Positions 35,469-43,638 of a DNA stretch of 64,000 bases are shown here, one piece after another. The stretch is taken from contig NZ_JBAKFX010000006.1 of assembly GCF_037577855.1 (NCBI RefSeq), forward strand, positions 62,001 through 126,000, written 5' to 3'. Source of the stretch: Dethiothermospora halolimnae (GTDB lineage Bacteria; Bacillota; Clostridia; Tissierellales; VENL01). Position 1 is the first letter of the stretch; each line of letters begins with the position of its first letter. The notes beneath the pieces were generated by a model. It saw only the letters and a list, made by a program, of their open reading frames with translations, did not search any database and was not told where the DNA came from. The translations under genes were made by a program, and so were the position numbers.

Positions 35469-35538
35469 GTGAACATGTTCATGAAAACATTGACAATTAA
35501 CTACAATCTACGTATAATAAATATATGAACACGTTCAT
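35469..35538 (+). promoter_or_regulatory. TetR-type operators around a promoter
   Basis: Two near-palindromes, GTGAACATGTTCAT (35469–35482) and ATGAACACGTTCAT (35525–35538), flank TTGACA (35490–35495) and TATAAT (35513–35518), which are spaced 17 bases. They fit binding by the TetR protein encoded in the same operon. Confidence 0.85.
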
Positions 35539-35561
35539 TTAAAGGAAAGGTTGGTGTTACT

Positions 35562-35933
35562 ATGTTGTTATTGGCAATCATTACTATCACACTTGCTCTT
35601 GTACTATACTCGGTGGGTGTTTGGGGAGAAAAGTTCCAGAAGACTTTAAAGCCATGGCATGTGGTCATATTTTGGTTTGGTCTTGTCTGTGATACAACGG
35701 GTACAACACTTATGAGTATGATGGCGGAAAGTTCAAATCCTTTTAATTTCCATGGGATTACCGGTGGAATTGCAATTTTACTAATGCTTTTTCATGCAAT
35801 ATGGGCAACAGTGGTATTAGTACGTAAGAAAAAATCAATGATGGAAACCTTTCATAAGTTCAGCCTAATTGTATGGATTATTTGGCTGATCCCATATCTA
35901 TCAGGTCTTATTGTTGGCATGGGAGGAAGATAA
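35562..35933 (+). CDS. HsmA-family (TIGR03987) membrane protein
   Basis: A 123-residue, four-helix membrane protein matching TIGR03987/HsmA: YSVGVWGEKFQKTLKPWHV, GLVCDTTGTTLMSMM, FHGITGGIAILLMLFHAIWA and FHKFSLIVWIIWLIPYLSG. The His residues within or beside helices could bind heme or quinone. The function is not established. It is coregulated with the TetR gene 24 bases downstream. Confidence 0.85.
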   Translation: MLLLAIITITLALVLYSVGVWGEKFQKTLKPWHVVIFWFGLVCDTTGTTLMSMMAESSNPFNFHGITGGIAILLMLFHAIWATVVLVRKKKSMMETFHKFSLIVWIIWLIPYLSGLIVGMGGR

Positions 35934-35957
35934 AAACTATATCAGGAGGGATTAGGA

Positions 35958-36506
35958 ATGCGTAAAAAAGATGAAACTTTGCAACGGAGAATCTTGGATT
36001 TGGCAAGAAATATGGCAAACACAACTGGCCCAGATTCCATTACTATCCGTAGGATTGCAAAAAAAGCTGGGGTAGCTACGGGGACGATTTATAATTACTT
36101 TTCTAGTAAAGAGGATATTTTGCTTGCCTTGACTGAAGAATACTGGTACAAAACATTGATGGGAATGGATGAAGCGATTACATCAGAAACTTTTTACAGA
36201 CAGTTAGAGGAAATATATGAATTTCTCAGTCGGCAAATCCATCAGTCGGCAGGGATGCTTATGGGCAGTTTGACCAATGTAGAAACCGCAGGACGGGCAC
36301 GTATGCAATCTATGCAGCAGAAATTGGGGGAAATGCTCATCCAGCGCATGGAAGAGGATGATACTATATGTGAAGACATTTGGAATGGGCACTTTACAAA
36401 GGAGCAATATGTAAGTTTTATCATAATGAATATGATGCTACTTCTGGAAAAGAGGGCACCCAACATGGATTTCTTTATTGAAGTAGTCAAACGTACTATA
36501 TATTAA
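35958..36506 (+). CDS. TetR-family transcriptional regulator
   Basis: The N-terminal HTH is clear (TIRRIAKKAGVATGTIYNYFSSKEDILLAL, about residues 24–53). The ligand-binding helices fill the rest of the 182 residues. It probably represses its own operon with the HsmA gene through the two ATGAACA.GTTCAT operators upstream. Codon use is richer in G+C than in the neighbours (CGGCAGGG-type stretches), which hints at recent transfer of this pair. Confidence 0.93.
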   Translation: MRKKDETLQRRILDLARNMANTTGPDSITIRRIAKKAGVATGTIYNYFSSKEDILLALTEEYWYKTLMGMDEAITSETFYRQLEEIYEFLSRQIHQSAGMLMGSLTNVETAGRARMQSMQQKLGEMLIQRMEEDDTICEDIWNGHFTKEQYVSFIIMNMMLLLEKRAPNMDFFIEVVKRTIY

Positions 36507-36518
36507 GGTATAATAAAT

Positions 36519-36546
36519 AGCATCTACTGAGGTAGGTGCTTTTTAT
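36519..36546 (+). terminator. Terminator after the tetR-type gene
   Basis: AGCATCTAC-TGAG-GTAGGTGCT then TTTTATT. Similar AGCATCT-type terminators lie at 43262, 45423 and 47638. Confidence 0.85.
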
Positions 36547-36578
36547 TATGGGTGAAATTTTAGATGAAAAATAAAGAT

Positions 36579-36788
36579 TTAAATAATTAAATTAATTAAC
36601 CAATGGAAAAAGAAACCTAAAATACCCCCTATAAATAAAATTATAAGCATTTCTATGGCATTTATAACATCATCAGCACTTTTATAAGAATGTATTATTG
36701 GTATTAAAGGTAAAGAAGTATCTACAAACTTTCTAAATAAATAGTAGACAAGAAATGCAAAAACAAAAAAGAAATAGTAACTACTCAT
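36579..36788 (-). CDS. Small membrane protein, unknown
   Basis: A 69-residue protein with helices at about residues 3–22 and 47–67 (MSSYYFFFVFAFLVYYLFRK; ILFIGGILGFFFHWLINLII). GGAGGTT upstream on the minus strand sets the start at 36788. I do not recognise the family. Confidence 0.6.
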   Translation of the reverse strand: MSSYYFFFVFAFLVYYLFRKFVDTSLPLIPIIHSYKSADDVINAIEMLIILFIGGILGFFFHWLINLII

Positions 36789-37019
36789 ATTAACCTCCAA
36801 AAAAGTTTTTGATAAAAATTTTGCCCAAAAGTACTTTTGTTTAGTATATAGTTATAGATAAAAAGTAAATATAATTATATTTTACCAAATTAACCAATAA
36901 AAAAGAAGAGGGAAGGATCTCAACGGAAAAAATCTAAATTTAATAATAAGTTCTTTAGCTAGGATATTTTCTAATGGGACTAATTAAGGTGTTTTTTTAT
37001 GCTTTAGTTCTTTATCATA

Positions 37020-37445
37020 GTTATTTTAGGAGCTATAGGTGCATTTTCTATCTTATAGTTAAGTTTTAAATGATAATCTATTATATTTCTGTCGTAAACA
37101 TATATGATAGTACATAGAAGAACGTATTTTCTTTCTGTATATATCGATATTTCATATCTAATTTTCAAAGGGTATTAGATATTGTTATCTTTCTATTTTT
37201 AGCTATTTTCCTTGCGTATTTTGATTTAATCTTTCTTTTGGGTCTCAGTATATTTAAGTCTTTACAAAGTCTATATACCTTTTTTTATTAATAATTAGAT
37301 TGTATTTTTTATTTAAGATAATAGTTACTTTAAAATATCCGTAGAATTCACAGCCTTGTGTTGCTATAATTTTAAGAACGGTTGTAGCACTATATCTGGC
37401 ACTAATCCATTTTTTGAATATTTTTACTTTCAAATAGTTAAACAT
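37020..37445 (-). pseudogene. IS3-family transposase OrfB remnant
   Basis: Read on the minus strand in shifting frames, the stretch gives successive pieces of an IS3/IS150-type OrfB. These are FKVTIILNKKYNLIINKKR, then after a frameshift near 37255 LRPKRKIKSKYARKIAKNRK, then LDMKYRYIQKENTFFYVLSY, then VYDRNIIDYHLKLNYKIENA. The integrase-core DDE region is broken and the 3' part is missing. The 210 bases to its left (36801–37019) show nothing else. Confidence 0.82.
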
Positions 37446-37507
37446 GGATTTTCACTTGAAAAATTTACAATGAAAGATTGGATAGGTTATACTTAAATAG
37501 ACAGTAA

Positions 37508-37720
37508 AAACTCGGACATGATAATATAAATAAAAATGTTTCCATACATGTCCTTAGAGATTCATTTGCTACTCATTTGTTAGAAGCTGGTACGGATTTA
37601 AGGTATATGGGAGATCTACTTGGACACAAAAGCTCAAAAACAACTGAGATATACACTTATGTATCAAAAACAAACTTAGGTAATATTAAAAGCCCATTAG
37701 ATAAGATATTGAACAGCTAA
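37508..37720 (+). pseudogene. Tyrosine recombinase C-terminal remnant
   Basis: The open stretch encodes HVLRDSFATHLLEAGTDLRY, then MGDLLGHKSSKTTEIYTYVS and a tail ending LDKILNS. This is the last 60 residues of a phage-type integrase, including the H-x-L-R (normally HSFATHLL) and the catalytic Tyr in TEIYTYVS. A stop at 37505 and the missing N-terminal 200+ residues make it a fragment. It may be the scar of an integrated element. Confidence 0.88.
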
Positions 37721-37901
37721 GTATACATGTCAAATGTTGCATAATATGGTACAATAAAAGGGAAGAAAAAAACAGACATAATAAAATTTTCCCGACACAA
37801 AGTGTCATTAATCCATTTATATAGATTAAAAAAGCGACAGTCGGGGATGCAATAGTTATGTGAAACTACACCTATAAATTAAAAGCATGGAGGAAAAAAC
37901 A

Positions 37902-38312
37902 ATGGAAGCAGTCATAGGTTGTTCGGTAATTATATATGACCATGAAGGTAGAATACTAATTAGTAAGAGAAGTAGGATGAAAGAGCAGTTTCCATTAACT
38001 TGGGAGAATATTGGTGGAAGACTTGAGCATGATGAAACACCAGAAGAATGTATAAGAAGAGAGGCTAAAGAAGAGATTTGATGCCTTCTTAACGATTTAA
38101 AGATATTTAAGGTTTATGTAAATATAGAAGAGAATACACAGTATGTCATTATTGTACTTACATGTAGATTAGAGAATACTGAAAGTATAAACCCTAATTA
38201 TGAAATAGAAGATATTGAGTGGATTACTAAAGATAAAATAAACAACTATAATTTCTGCACAGAAAATAATAAAAAGAGGTTATTTGATTTTTATGAAGAG
38301 TTTAAATATTAG
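37902..38312 (+). pseudogene. Nudix hydrolase gene with in-frame TGA
   Basis: GGAGGA then ATG 37902 opens a 136-codon frame interrupted only by TGA at 38079–38081. The first part holds the Nudix box GGRLEHDETPEECIRREAKEEI. The TGA falls exactly where the conserved Gly of the box (EEIG) should be, so GGA to TGA is the simplest change. The frame then continues with normal Nudix sequence (KIFKVYVNIEENTQYVIIVL, IEDIEWITKD) to the stop at 38310. Read-through as selenocysteine is possible in this organism, but replacement of a structural Gly makes it unlikely. Confidence 0.8.
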
Positions 38313-38433
38313 TTAAGAGGTCATTTATAAGAATAGTAGAATAGGTTTAGTTTATACCTTTATATATTGGTTATGTAGCTGGCCTCCCATCATCCTATGA
38401 TAAAATTTATAGAATGACGGGAAGCCTTGGACC

Positions 38434-38452
38434 GTTATACGAAAGTCGAACT
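38434..38452 (+). repeat. Left inverted repeat around the ferredoxin gene
   Basis: GTTATACGAAAGTCGAACT. Its reverse complement, with 16 of 19 bases matching, lies at 39350–39368. Confidence 0.6.
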
Positions 38453-38523
38453 TAACAATTAACAGTCACTATAGTGTAAATGCATTTAGGAATTTATAAA
38501 AAATAAGGACTTAGGGTGATAAT

Positions 38524-39345
38524 ATGCAAATAGATAGATTAACAAGAATAATTTTTTCGCCGACTGGCACAACTAAAAAGATAGTTGAAGAAATATCAAA
38601 GGGACTTAAAATAAAAAATACAGATACAATTAACTTAACTAAGACAGATATACGTCAGAATTTCAATTTGAGTATAAATAAACATAATGAACTTCTAATT
38701 ATTGGTGTTCCAGTCTATGAAGAAAAAATTCCCAAAATAATTGAAAAAACATTGAAAAATCTTAGAGGAAAAGGTCAGCCAATAATTTTGATAACGGTTT
38801 ATGGTAATATTGGTAGTGGTATATCGCTTAAACAATTAAGAACATTAGTAGAAGATGTTGATTTTAGAGTCGTAGGAGCAGGATCATTTATAGGTGAGCA
38901 TTCATTTTCGAATGGCGAATTAAAAATAGCAAAAGGAAGACCTGATGAAAGAGACTTAAAAAAAGCAAAACAATTTGGGAAAGAAATAAGACAAAAATTA
39001 AAATATATAAGTGATATAGAGAACATTCCAGAATTAAAGTTGGAAGGTAAATTACCATTAATAGCTAAAATATTGCCTAAGGATAGTGCTAAGTTATTTG
39101 CTAAGATACCGACTGTTGATAAAGAAAGATGTAATATGTGTGATATATGTATAAATGTATGTCCTGTAATGGCTATTGATGAAAAAAATCTTAGAATAAA
39201 TAATGAAATATGTTTACACTGCTTCGCTTGTGTAAAAAAATGCCCTAAAGAAGCAAGAAAAATAAATTTTAAAAAGAAAGAATTAGTAAAATTATTTTTG
39301 AGGAAAAAGGGGAGTGGAAGAAAAAAACCACAAATTTATTATTAG
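38524..39345 (+). CDS. EFR1-type flavodoxin-ferredoxin fusion
   Basis: A 273-residue cytoplasmic electron-transfer protein. The N-terminal 165 residues are flavodoxin-like, with the FMN phosphate loop RIIFSPTGTTKKIV. The C terminus has two 4Fe-4S clusters, CNMCDICINVCP and CLHCFACVKKCP. The gene has a GGGTGAT box and no operon partner, lies among mobile-element scars, and is bracketed by a 19-base inverted repeat. Confidence 0.9.
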   Translation: MQIDRLTRIIFSPTGTTKKIVEEISKGLKIKNTDTINLTKTDIRQNFNLSINKHNELLIIGVPVYEEKIPKIIEKTLKNLRGKGQPIILITVYGNIGSGISLKQLRTLVEDVDFRVVGAGSFIGEHSFSNGELKIAKGRPDERDLKKAKQFGKEIRQKLKYISDIENIPELKLEGKLPLIAKILPKDSAKLFAKIPTVDKERCNMCDICINVCPVMAIDEKNLRINNEICLHCFACVKKCPKEARKINFKKKELVKLFLRKKGSGRKKPQIYY

Positions 39346-39349
39346 ATCG

Positions 39350-39368
39350 AGTTTGACCATCGTATAAC
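39350..39368 (-). repeat. Right inverted repeat around the ferredoxin gene
   Basis: Reverse complement GTTATACGATGGTCAAACT, matching the left copy at 16 of 19 positions. Confidence 0.6.
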
Positions 39369-39393
39369 AAAGAGTTTACAGTTCCACTCCTGA

Positions 39394-39903
39394 CGTCATT
39401 TCACTCAAATTCTTGAACCTAAGTCCAAGTTGACAGCTAAATTAAATTGGTATGAGGAACAATTTAGGTTAAGTCAACAAAAGCATTTTGGCAAATATCC
39501 TACAAGCAAATCATATATGAGGCTTTATTGCACTGGCACTTTTGAACCTCAGATTTTCTTGTATGAATATCAGCCCTCTCGGGCTAAAAAGCATCCAAAG
39601 AATTTCCTCAAAGACTTTAAGGGATTTCTTCAAATCGACGGATATCCTGGCTATAATGCTGTTGAGGATGTCACATTGGTTGGTTGTTTTGCTCATGCTA
39701 GACGTGGTTTTACAGATGCTTTAAAGGCACGTCCTAAAGAAGCCGTCGTATCTAAAACCACAGCTGGGGAAGGTGTTAACTTCTGTAATGAATTATTTAA
39801 AATTGGAAAAACATTAAAAGATTTATCGTATGATAAACGTTATGAAAGATGCCTAAAACAGAGTAAATCTGCTCTTGAGCATGGAAAGAAAGGTAAGAGC
39901 TAA
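39394..39903 (+). pseudogene. IS66-family transposase, internally deleted
   Basis: The frame holds the N-terminal IS66 leader (KLTAKLNWYEEQFRLSQQKHFG) and then jumps directly to the catalytic half (TFEPQIFLYEYQPSRAKKHP, GFLQIDGYPGYNAVEDVTLV, GCFAHARRGFTDALK). The middle, which holds the zinc-finger and first DDE Asp region (about 200 residues), is missing. The C terminus stops early after KQSKSALEHGKKGKS. No accessory IS66 genes are present. Confidence 0.88.
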
Positions 39904-39921
39904 TTAGCCCTTACTTTTCTA

Positions 39922-40725
39922 TTAAAATGCTGGAATAACACCACCATTATAATTTTCTTCTATATATTTCTTAACTTCTTCAGATTGTAAAGTATCAAGT
40001 AAAGTTTTAAGTTTAGTGTTATCCTTATCTTCAGGTCTTATTGCAATTATATTAGCATATGGAGAATCCTTATCTTCAAGTAAAATAGCATCTTCTGTAG
40101 GTACTAATTCAGCTTCAAGAGCATAGTTACCATTTATAATAGCAGCATCAACATCTCCCATAACCCTCGGAATTTGAGCCGCTTCCAGTGCTTTAAATTT
40201 TAAGTTTCTTGGATTTTCCACAATATCTTTTTCAGTTGCTTCAAGACTTGAATCTTCACTTAATTTAATTAATCCATTATTTTCAAGAAGGATAAGGGCT
40301 CTCCCCCCATTTGTTGGGTCATTGGGGATGGCGATACTAGCTCCGTCCTTTAGATCCTCGATTGACTTTATATCTTTGGAATAAACACCCAATGGTTCAA
40401 CATGAACCGTTCCAAGGGATATAATATCAATACCTTTATTTTCTGCGAAACTCTCCATGTAAGGTACGTGTTGGAAGAAGTTAGCATCTATTTCTCCTTC
40501 AGCTAAAGCTAAGTTGGGTTTAACATAGTCAGTAAACTCAATAATTTTTAAATCGATACCTTGTTCCTTTAAATCATCCTTTATAAGGTTTAGAAGTTCT
40601 GAGTGGGGAACTGGAGTTGCACCAATCTTTAATACTTGACTTTCAGCTTCCTTTTTTCCACATGCACTTAGAATAAGTGTTCCTAAAATACTAATAATCA
40701 ATACAGTAATAATTGTTTTTTTCAT
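39922..40725 (-). CDS. metQ: Methionine ABC transporter substrate-binding lipoprotein
   Basis: A lipoprotein with lipobox ILSACGKK (Cys22) and the NlpA/MetQ fold (KIGATPVPHSELLNLIKDDL, EIDANFFQHVPYMESFAENKG, NYALEAELVPTEDAI). It binds methionine and hands it to MetNI. It is the last of three genes read from the SAM-I riboswitch. Length is 267 residues. Confidence 0.95.
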   Translation of the reverse strand: MKKTIITVLIISILGTLILSACGKKEAESQVLKIGATPVPHSELLNLIKDDLKEQGIDLKIIEFTDYVKPNLALAEGEIDANFFQHVPYMESFAENKGIDIISLGTVHVEPLGVYSKDIKSIEDLKDGASIAIPNDPTNGGRALILLENNGLIKLSEDSSLEATEKDIVENPRNLKFKALEAAQIPRVMGDVDAAIINGNYALEAELVPTEDAILLEDKDSPYANIIAIRPEDKDNTKLKTLLDTLQSEEVKKYIEENYNGGVIPAF

Positions 40726-40742
40726 TCACATAACCTCCTAAA

Positions 40743-41393
40743 TTATTTTTTGTTTACTATTTTTGCAACTTTATTACCTGTTAACTGTACAGTTTGAACA
40801 AGCAAAATTATTAAAATAACAGATGCAATCATAACATCAGTTTGAAAACGGTAAAACCCATAACGTATTGCTAAATCACCAAGGCCTCCTCCCCCTATGG
40901 CTCCAGCCATGGCAGAATAACTTATTAAGTTTATTATTGTTAGGGTAGTACCTAAAACTAATGATGGCATTGCTTCAGGTATTAACACTTTGAAAACTAT
41001 TTCTGGAACACTGGCACCCATGGCTGATACAGATTCTACTATACCCTTATCCACTTCCTTTAAGGAACTTTCTATAACCCTTGCAACAAAGGGACAGGCT
41101 GCTATAGATAAGGGGACAATACTTGCAGTCGTGCCGATTGTAGTGCCAACAATCAACTTGGAAATAGGGAAAACCAAAATCATTAAAATAATAAATGGAA
41201 ATGATCTACTTACATTGACTATTGTTCCTAAGATATAATTAAGTTTTGGTTTTTGCCATATGCCATTTTTTTCGGTGATTACTAGTAATATTCCTAAAGG
41301 AAAACCTATAAGTAATGAAGCAAGAGTTGAAGCAAATACCATGTATATAGTTTCTAGAAATGGCGGTAGTAAAAGGTCGATAAAATTATCCAT
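40743..41393 (-). CDS. metI: Methionine ABC transporter permease
   Basis: A 216-residue permease with five helices and the ABC coupling loop (ESVSAMGASVPEIVFKVLIPEAMPSLV, the EAA motif). It overlaps metN by 8 bases and precedes metQ by 17. Confidence 0.95.
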   Translation of the reverse strand: MDNFIDLLLPPFLETIYMVFASTLASLLIGFPLGILLVITEKNGIWQKPKLNYILGTIVNVSRSFPFIILMILVFPISKLIVGTTIGTTASIVPLSIAACPFVARVIESSLKEVDKGIVESVSAMGASVPEIVFKVLIPEAMPSLVLGTTLTIINLISYSAMAGAIGGGGLGDLAIRYGFYRFQTDVMIASVILIILLVQTVQLTGNKVAKIVNKK

Positions 41394-42399
41394 TCCAAAT
41401 CACCTCCAACCTTATATTTTCAGTTTTTAACCATTCAGTGACAGTTTTAATTTTTTCATTGTCTCCAAATATTTGTATAATCAAATTTCCAATGCTTGTG
41501 GTCATAAGTTCATCGATATTTCCAGATAAAATATTAACATCTATATCAAACTTTCTTATTATTTGAGAAATAATAGGTCTTTTAGATACATCTCCAACAT
41601 ATTTTAATCTAATCACCTTAGAATTTGGCTCCTTTGGGAAATTAAGCTCTTCTTTAATACTGTGATTTATATTAGAAACAAAACTTTTGCCGGTTTCTGT
41701 TTTTGGATTAGAGAATATTTCCTCAACTGTATTAAGTTCTATGATCTCACCATCTTCAATAATGGCTACTCTATCACAGATTTCCTTTATTACCTCCATT
41801 TGATGAGTGATAAGAACTATGGTTAATCCAAATTCATTTTTTACTTTTCTTAAAAGATTTAGTATGGATTTTGTTGTCTGAGGATCAAGGGCTGATGTGG
41901 CTTCATCACACAGTAATAAATCAGGTTTATTGGCTAGAGATCTTGCAATTGCCACTCTTTGTTTTTGACCACCACTCAACTGTGACGGATAAGAGTTTTC
42001 CTTATCAGACAAATCAACAACGGATAATAATTCCTTAACCCTTCCCTTTATTTCACTTTTTTTATGTCCAGAAAGTTCTAAGGGTAAAGCCACATTATCT
42101 GCAACGGTTCTAGAACTTAAAAGATTGAAATGTTGAAAAATCATACCTGTTTTTTTTCTCATGTTTCTAAGTTCCTTTTTATTAAATTTTGTTATATCAT
42201 TACCTTCTAAAATTATATTTCCGCTGGTAGGTTCTTCAAGACGGTTAAAGGTCCTAATAAGTGTTGATTTTCCAGCCCCACTTAAACCAATTATTCCAAA
42301 TATCTCATTCTCTTTTATATTAAGATTTATATTTTTAAGAGCATAAAACTCACTATCATCATTTCTAAATACTTTGGTTAAATTATTTACTTTTATCAA
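41386..42399 (-). CDS. metN: Methionine ABC transporter ATP-binding protein
   Basis: A 337-residue ATPase with Walker A GLSGAGKSTLIRTF, signature LSGGQKQRVAIARSLA and Walker B LLCDEATSALDP. The C-terminal NIL regulatory domain (about 265–336), which binds methionine and inhibits transport, is present. It is first in the operon under the riboswitch. Confidence 0.96.
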   Translation of the reverse strand: MIKVNNLTKVFRNDDSEFYALKNINLNIKENEIFGIIGLSGAGKSTLIRTFNRLEEPTSGNIILEGNDITKFNKKELRNMRKKTGMIFQHFNLLSSRTVADNVALPLELSGHKKSEIKGRVKELLSVVDLSDKENSYPSQLSGGQKQRVAIARSLANKPDLLLCDEATSALDPQTTKSILNLLRKVKNEFGLTIVLITHQMEVIKEICDRVAIIEDGEIIELNTVEEIFSNPKTETGKSFVSNINHSIKEELNFPKEPNSKVIRLKYVGDVSKRPIISQIIRKFDIDVNILSGNIDELMTTSIGNLIIQIFGDNEKIKTVTEWLKTENIRLEVIWNG

Positions 42400-42482
42400 T
42401 TAGACCACCACCCCTTTAATAGATTAATGTACTAAAACATTTTAGATATAGAAATACCCCTTCCAATAGGTTTTTCTTTTCA

Positions 42483-42641
42483 AAAAAAAGAAAAACCACT
42501 TTCTAAATGAAAGAGGTTCACGTGCGATTATTCCTCTCTCATCTTTCGGTATACATATACCGCTGGAATTAGCACCTTGTGTATTAACACCGGTTGCTGG
42601 GCTTCATAGGGCCAGATCCCTCCGCCTCTCTTGATAAGAGT
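42483..42641 (-). promoter_or_regulatory. SAM-I riboswitch (S-box) with terminator
   Basis: On the minus strand the sequence begins CTTATCAAGAGAGGCGGAGG, continues with the conserved CCCTATGAAGCCCAGCAACC and AAGGTGCTAATTCC, and ends at GATGAGAG. This is the SAM-I aptamer (about 42534–42637). A 10-bp hairpin AACCTCTTTC...GAAAGTGGTT with a T run (42483–42513) is the terminator. High S-adenosylmethionine should stop metNIQ transcription. Confidence 0.96.
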
Positions 42642-42877
42642 TCTGTATTTATTTGTTGCTTAACATTATACTTATAACTAAAACAAATGTCAATAGATTT
42701 TTTTTAGAAATGATTTCATACTAGTATTTGGTGATAAATAAACTTAATTTTTAGTAAAAAAACATCTAGAATAAAAAAGTATGGGACAAACACATGTATA
42801 TATTAAAAATCATAATATATATACTAGATAGAATATGAAAACGAGAATGAATATCAAATAATAAGGAGTTGATTATT

Positions 42878-43189
42878 GTGTCTAGTAAAATTAAAAGGGT
42901 TTTTCCAGGGGGAAATACTTCAAAGGGTTTCTATTCATATTATGATAATATTATAGAGAAGGATGCAAATAGGATATTTATATTAAAGGGTGGACCAGGT
43001 ACAGGGAAATCATCTTTAATGAAGAGTATTGGAAAAGAGATGCTAAACAAAGGTTATGATATCGAATATCATCACTGTTCATCAGATAACGGCTCCATTG
43101 ATGGTGTAGTTGTACCAAAACTTAAAGTAGCTATGATAGATGGTACAGCACCCCATGTAGGTGTCCGTAAACACAAATTAACTGTTTGA
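42878..43189 (+). pseudogene. Truncated P-loop ATPase
   Basis: AAGGAG then GTG 42878 starts a protein with Walker A FILKGGPGTGKSSLMKSIG and the following segment (YHHCSSDNGSIDGVVVPKLK, MIDGTAPHV). These are typical of clostridial ATPases of about 360 residues. Family resemblance ends at about residue 94, near 43160. Ten unrelated codons and a stop follow. The remaining 250+ residues are not found downstream, so this is a broken gene at the edge of the island. Confidence 0.82.
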
Positions 43190-43638
43190 GCTACCTACTT
43201 GCCTTTTAAGATTGTGGTGTAGAGACTAAGGAAAATTAGAATATATTCAGATAGAGTAAGGGGCATCTATGGGAATAGGTGTTTTTTATTGTGTTTGGGT
43301 ATAATTTAAAATGAAAAAAATAAAAAAAGAACAGATTATAAGAAGGATTAATGAAATTATATATTAATTAACAGTAGGGAAGAATCAGTAGACTGAATTA
43401 ATAAAGGTATATCTAGTGGGTTATTTTGTAAGATAGATGTTTTGAATCAATATATTTTGTTTTTATGCAGAAAATTAAAGTAATAATTGATAAGAAAATA
43501 CAAACTGTTGAAGGGATTTAAGTGAAAAATGTAGAAATAAACAAATTAAAAGGTTTAATTTAATATATATTTTTAAAATCTATTAAATTAAGGCATTGAA
43601 TTATATGTTCAAATATAAAAATAAAGGGGGAAGAGGTT
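43190..43638. other. Gene-free stretch at island edge
   Basis: No credible ORF is present. GCATCTAT-GGGA-ATAGGTGT then TTTT (43262–43286) is a terminator-like hairpin. AAGGGGGAAGAGG at 43623–43635 serves the next gene. Confidence 0.6.

Noticed and set aside
37254..37445. Independent 63-residue gene
   Set aside because: It is one frame segment of the decayed IS3 OrfB.
43187..43225. UGA at the end of the truncated ATPase read as selenocysteine
   Set aside because: The family sequence is already lost about 10 codons before it, and only 9 codons follow before another stop.
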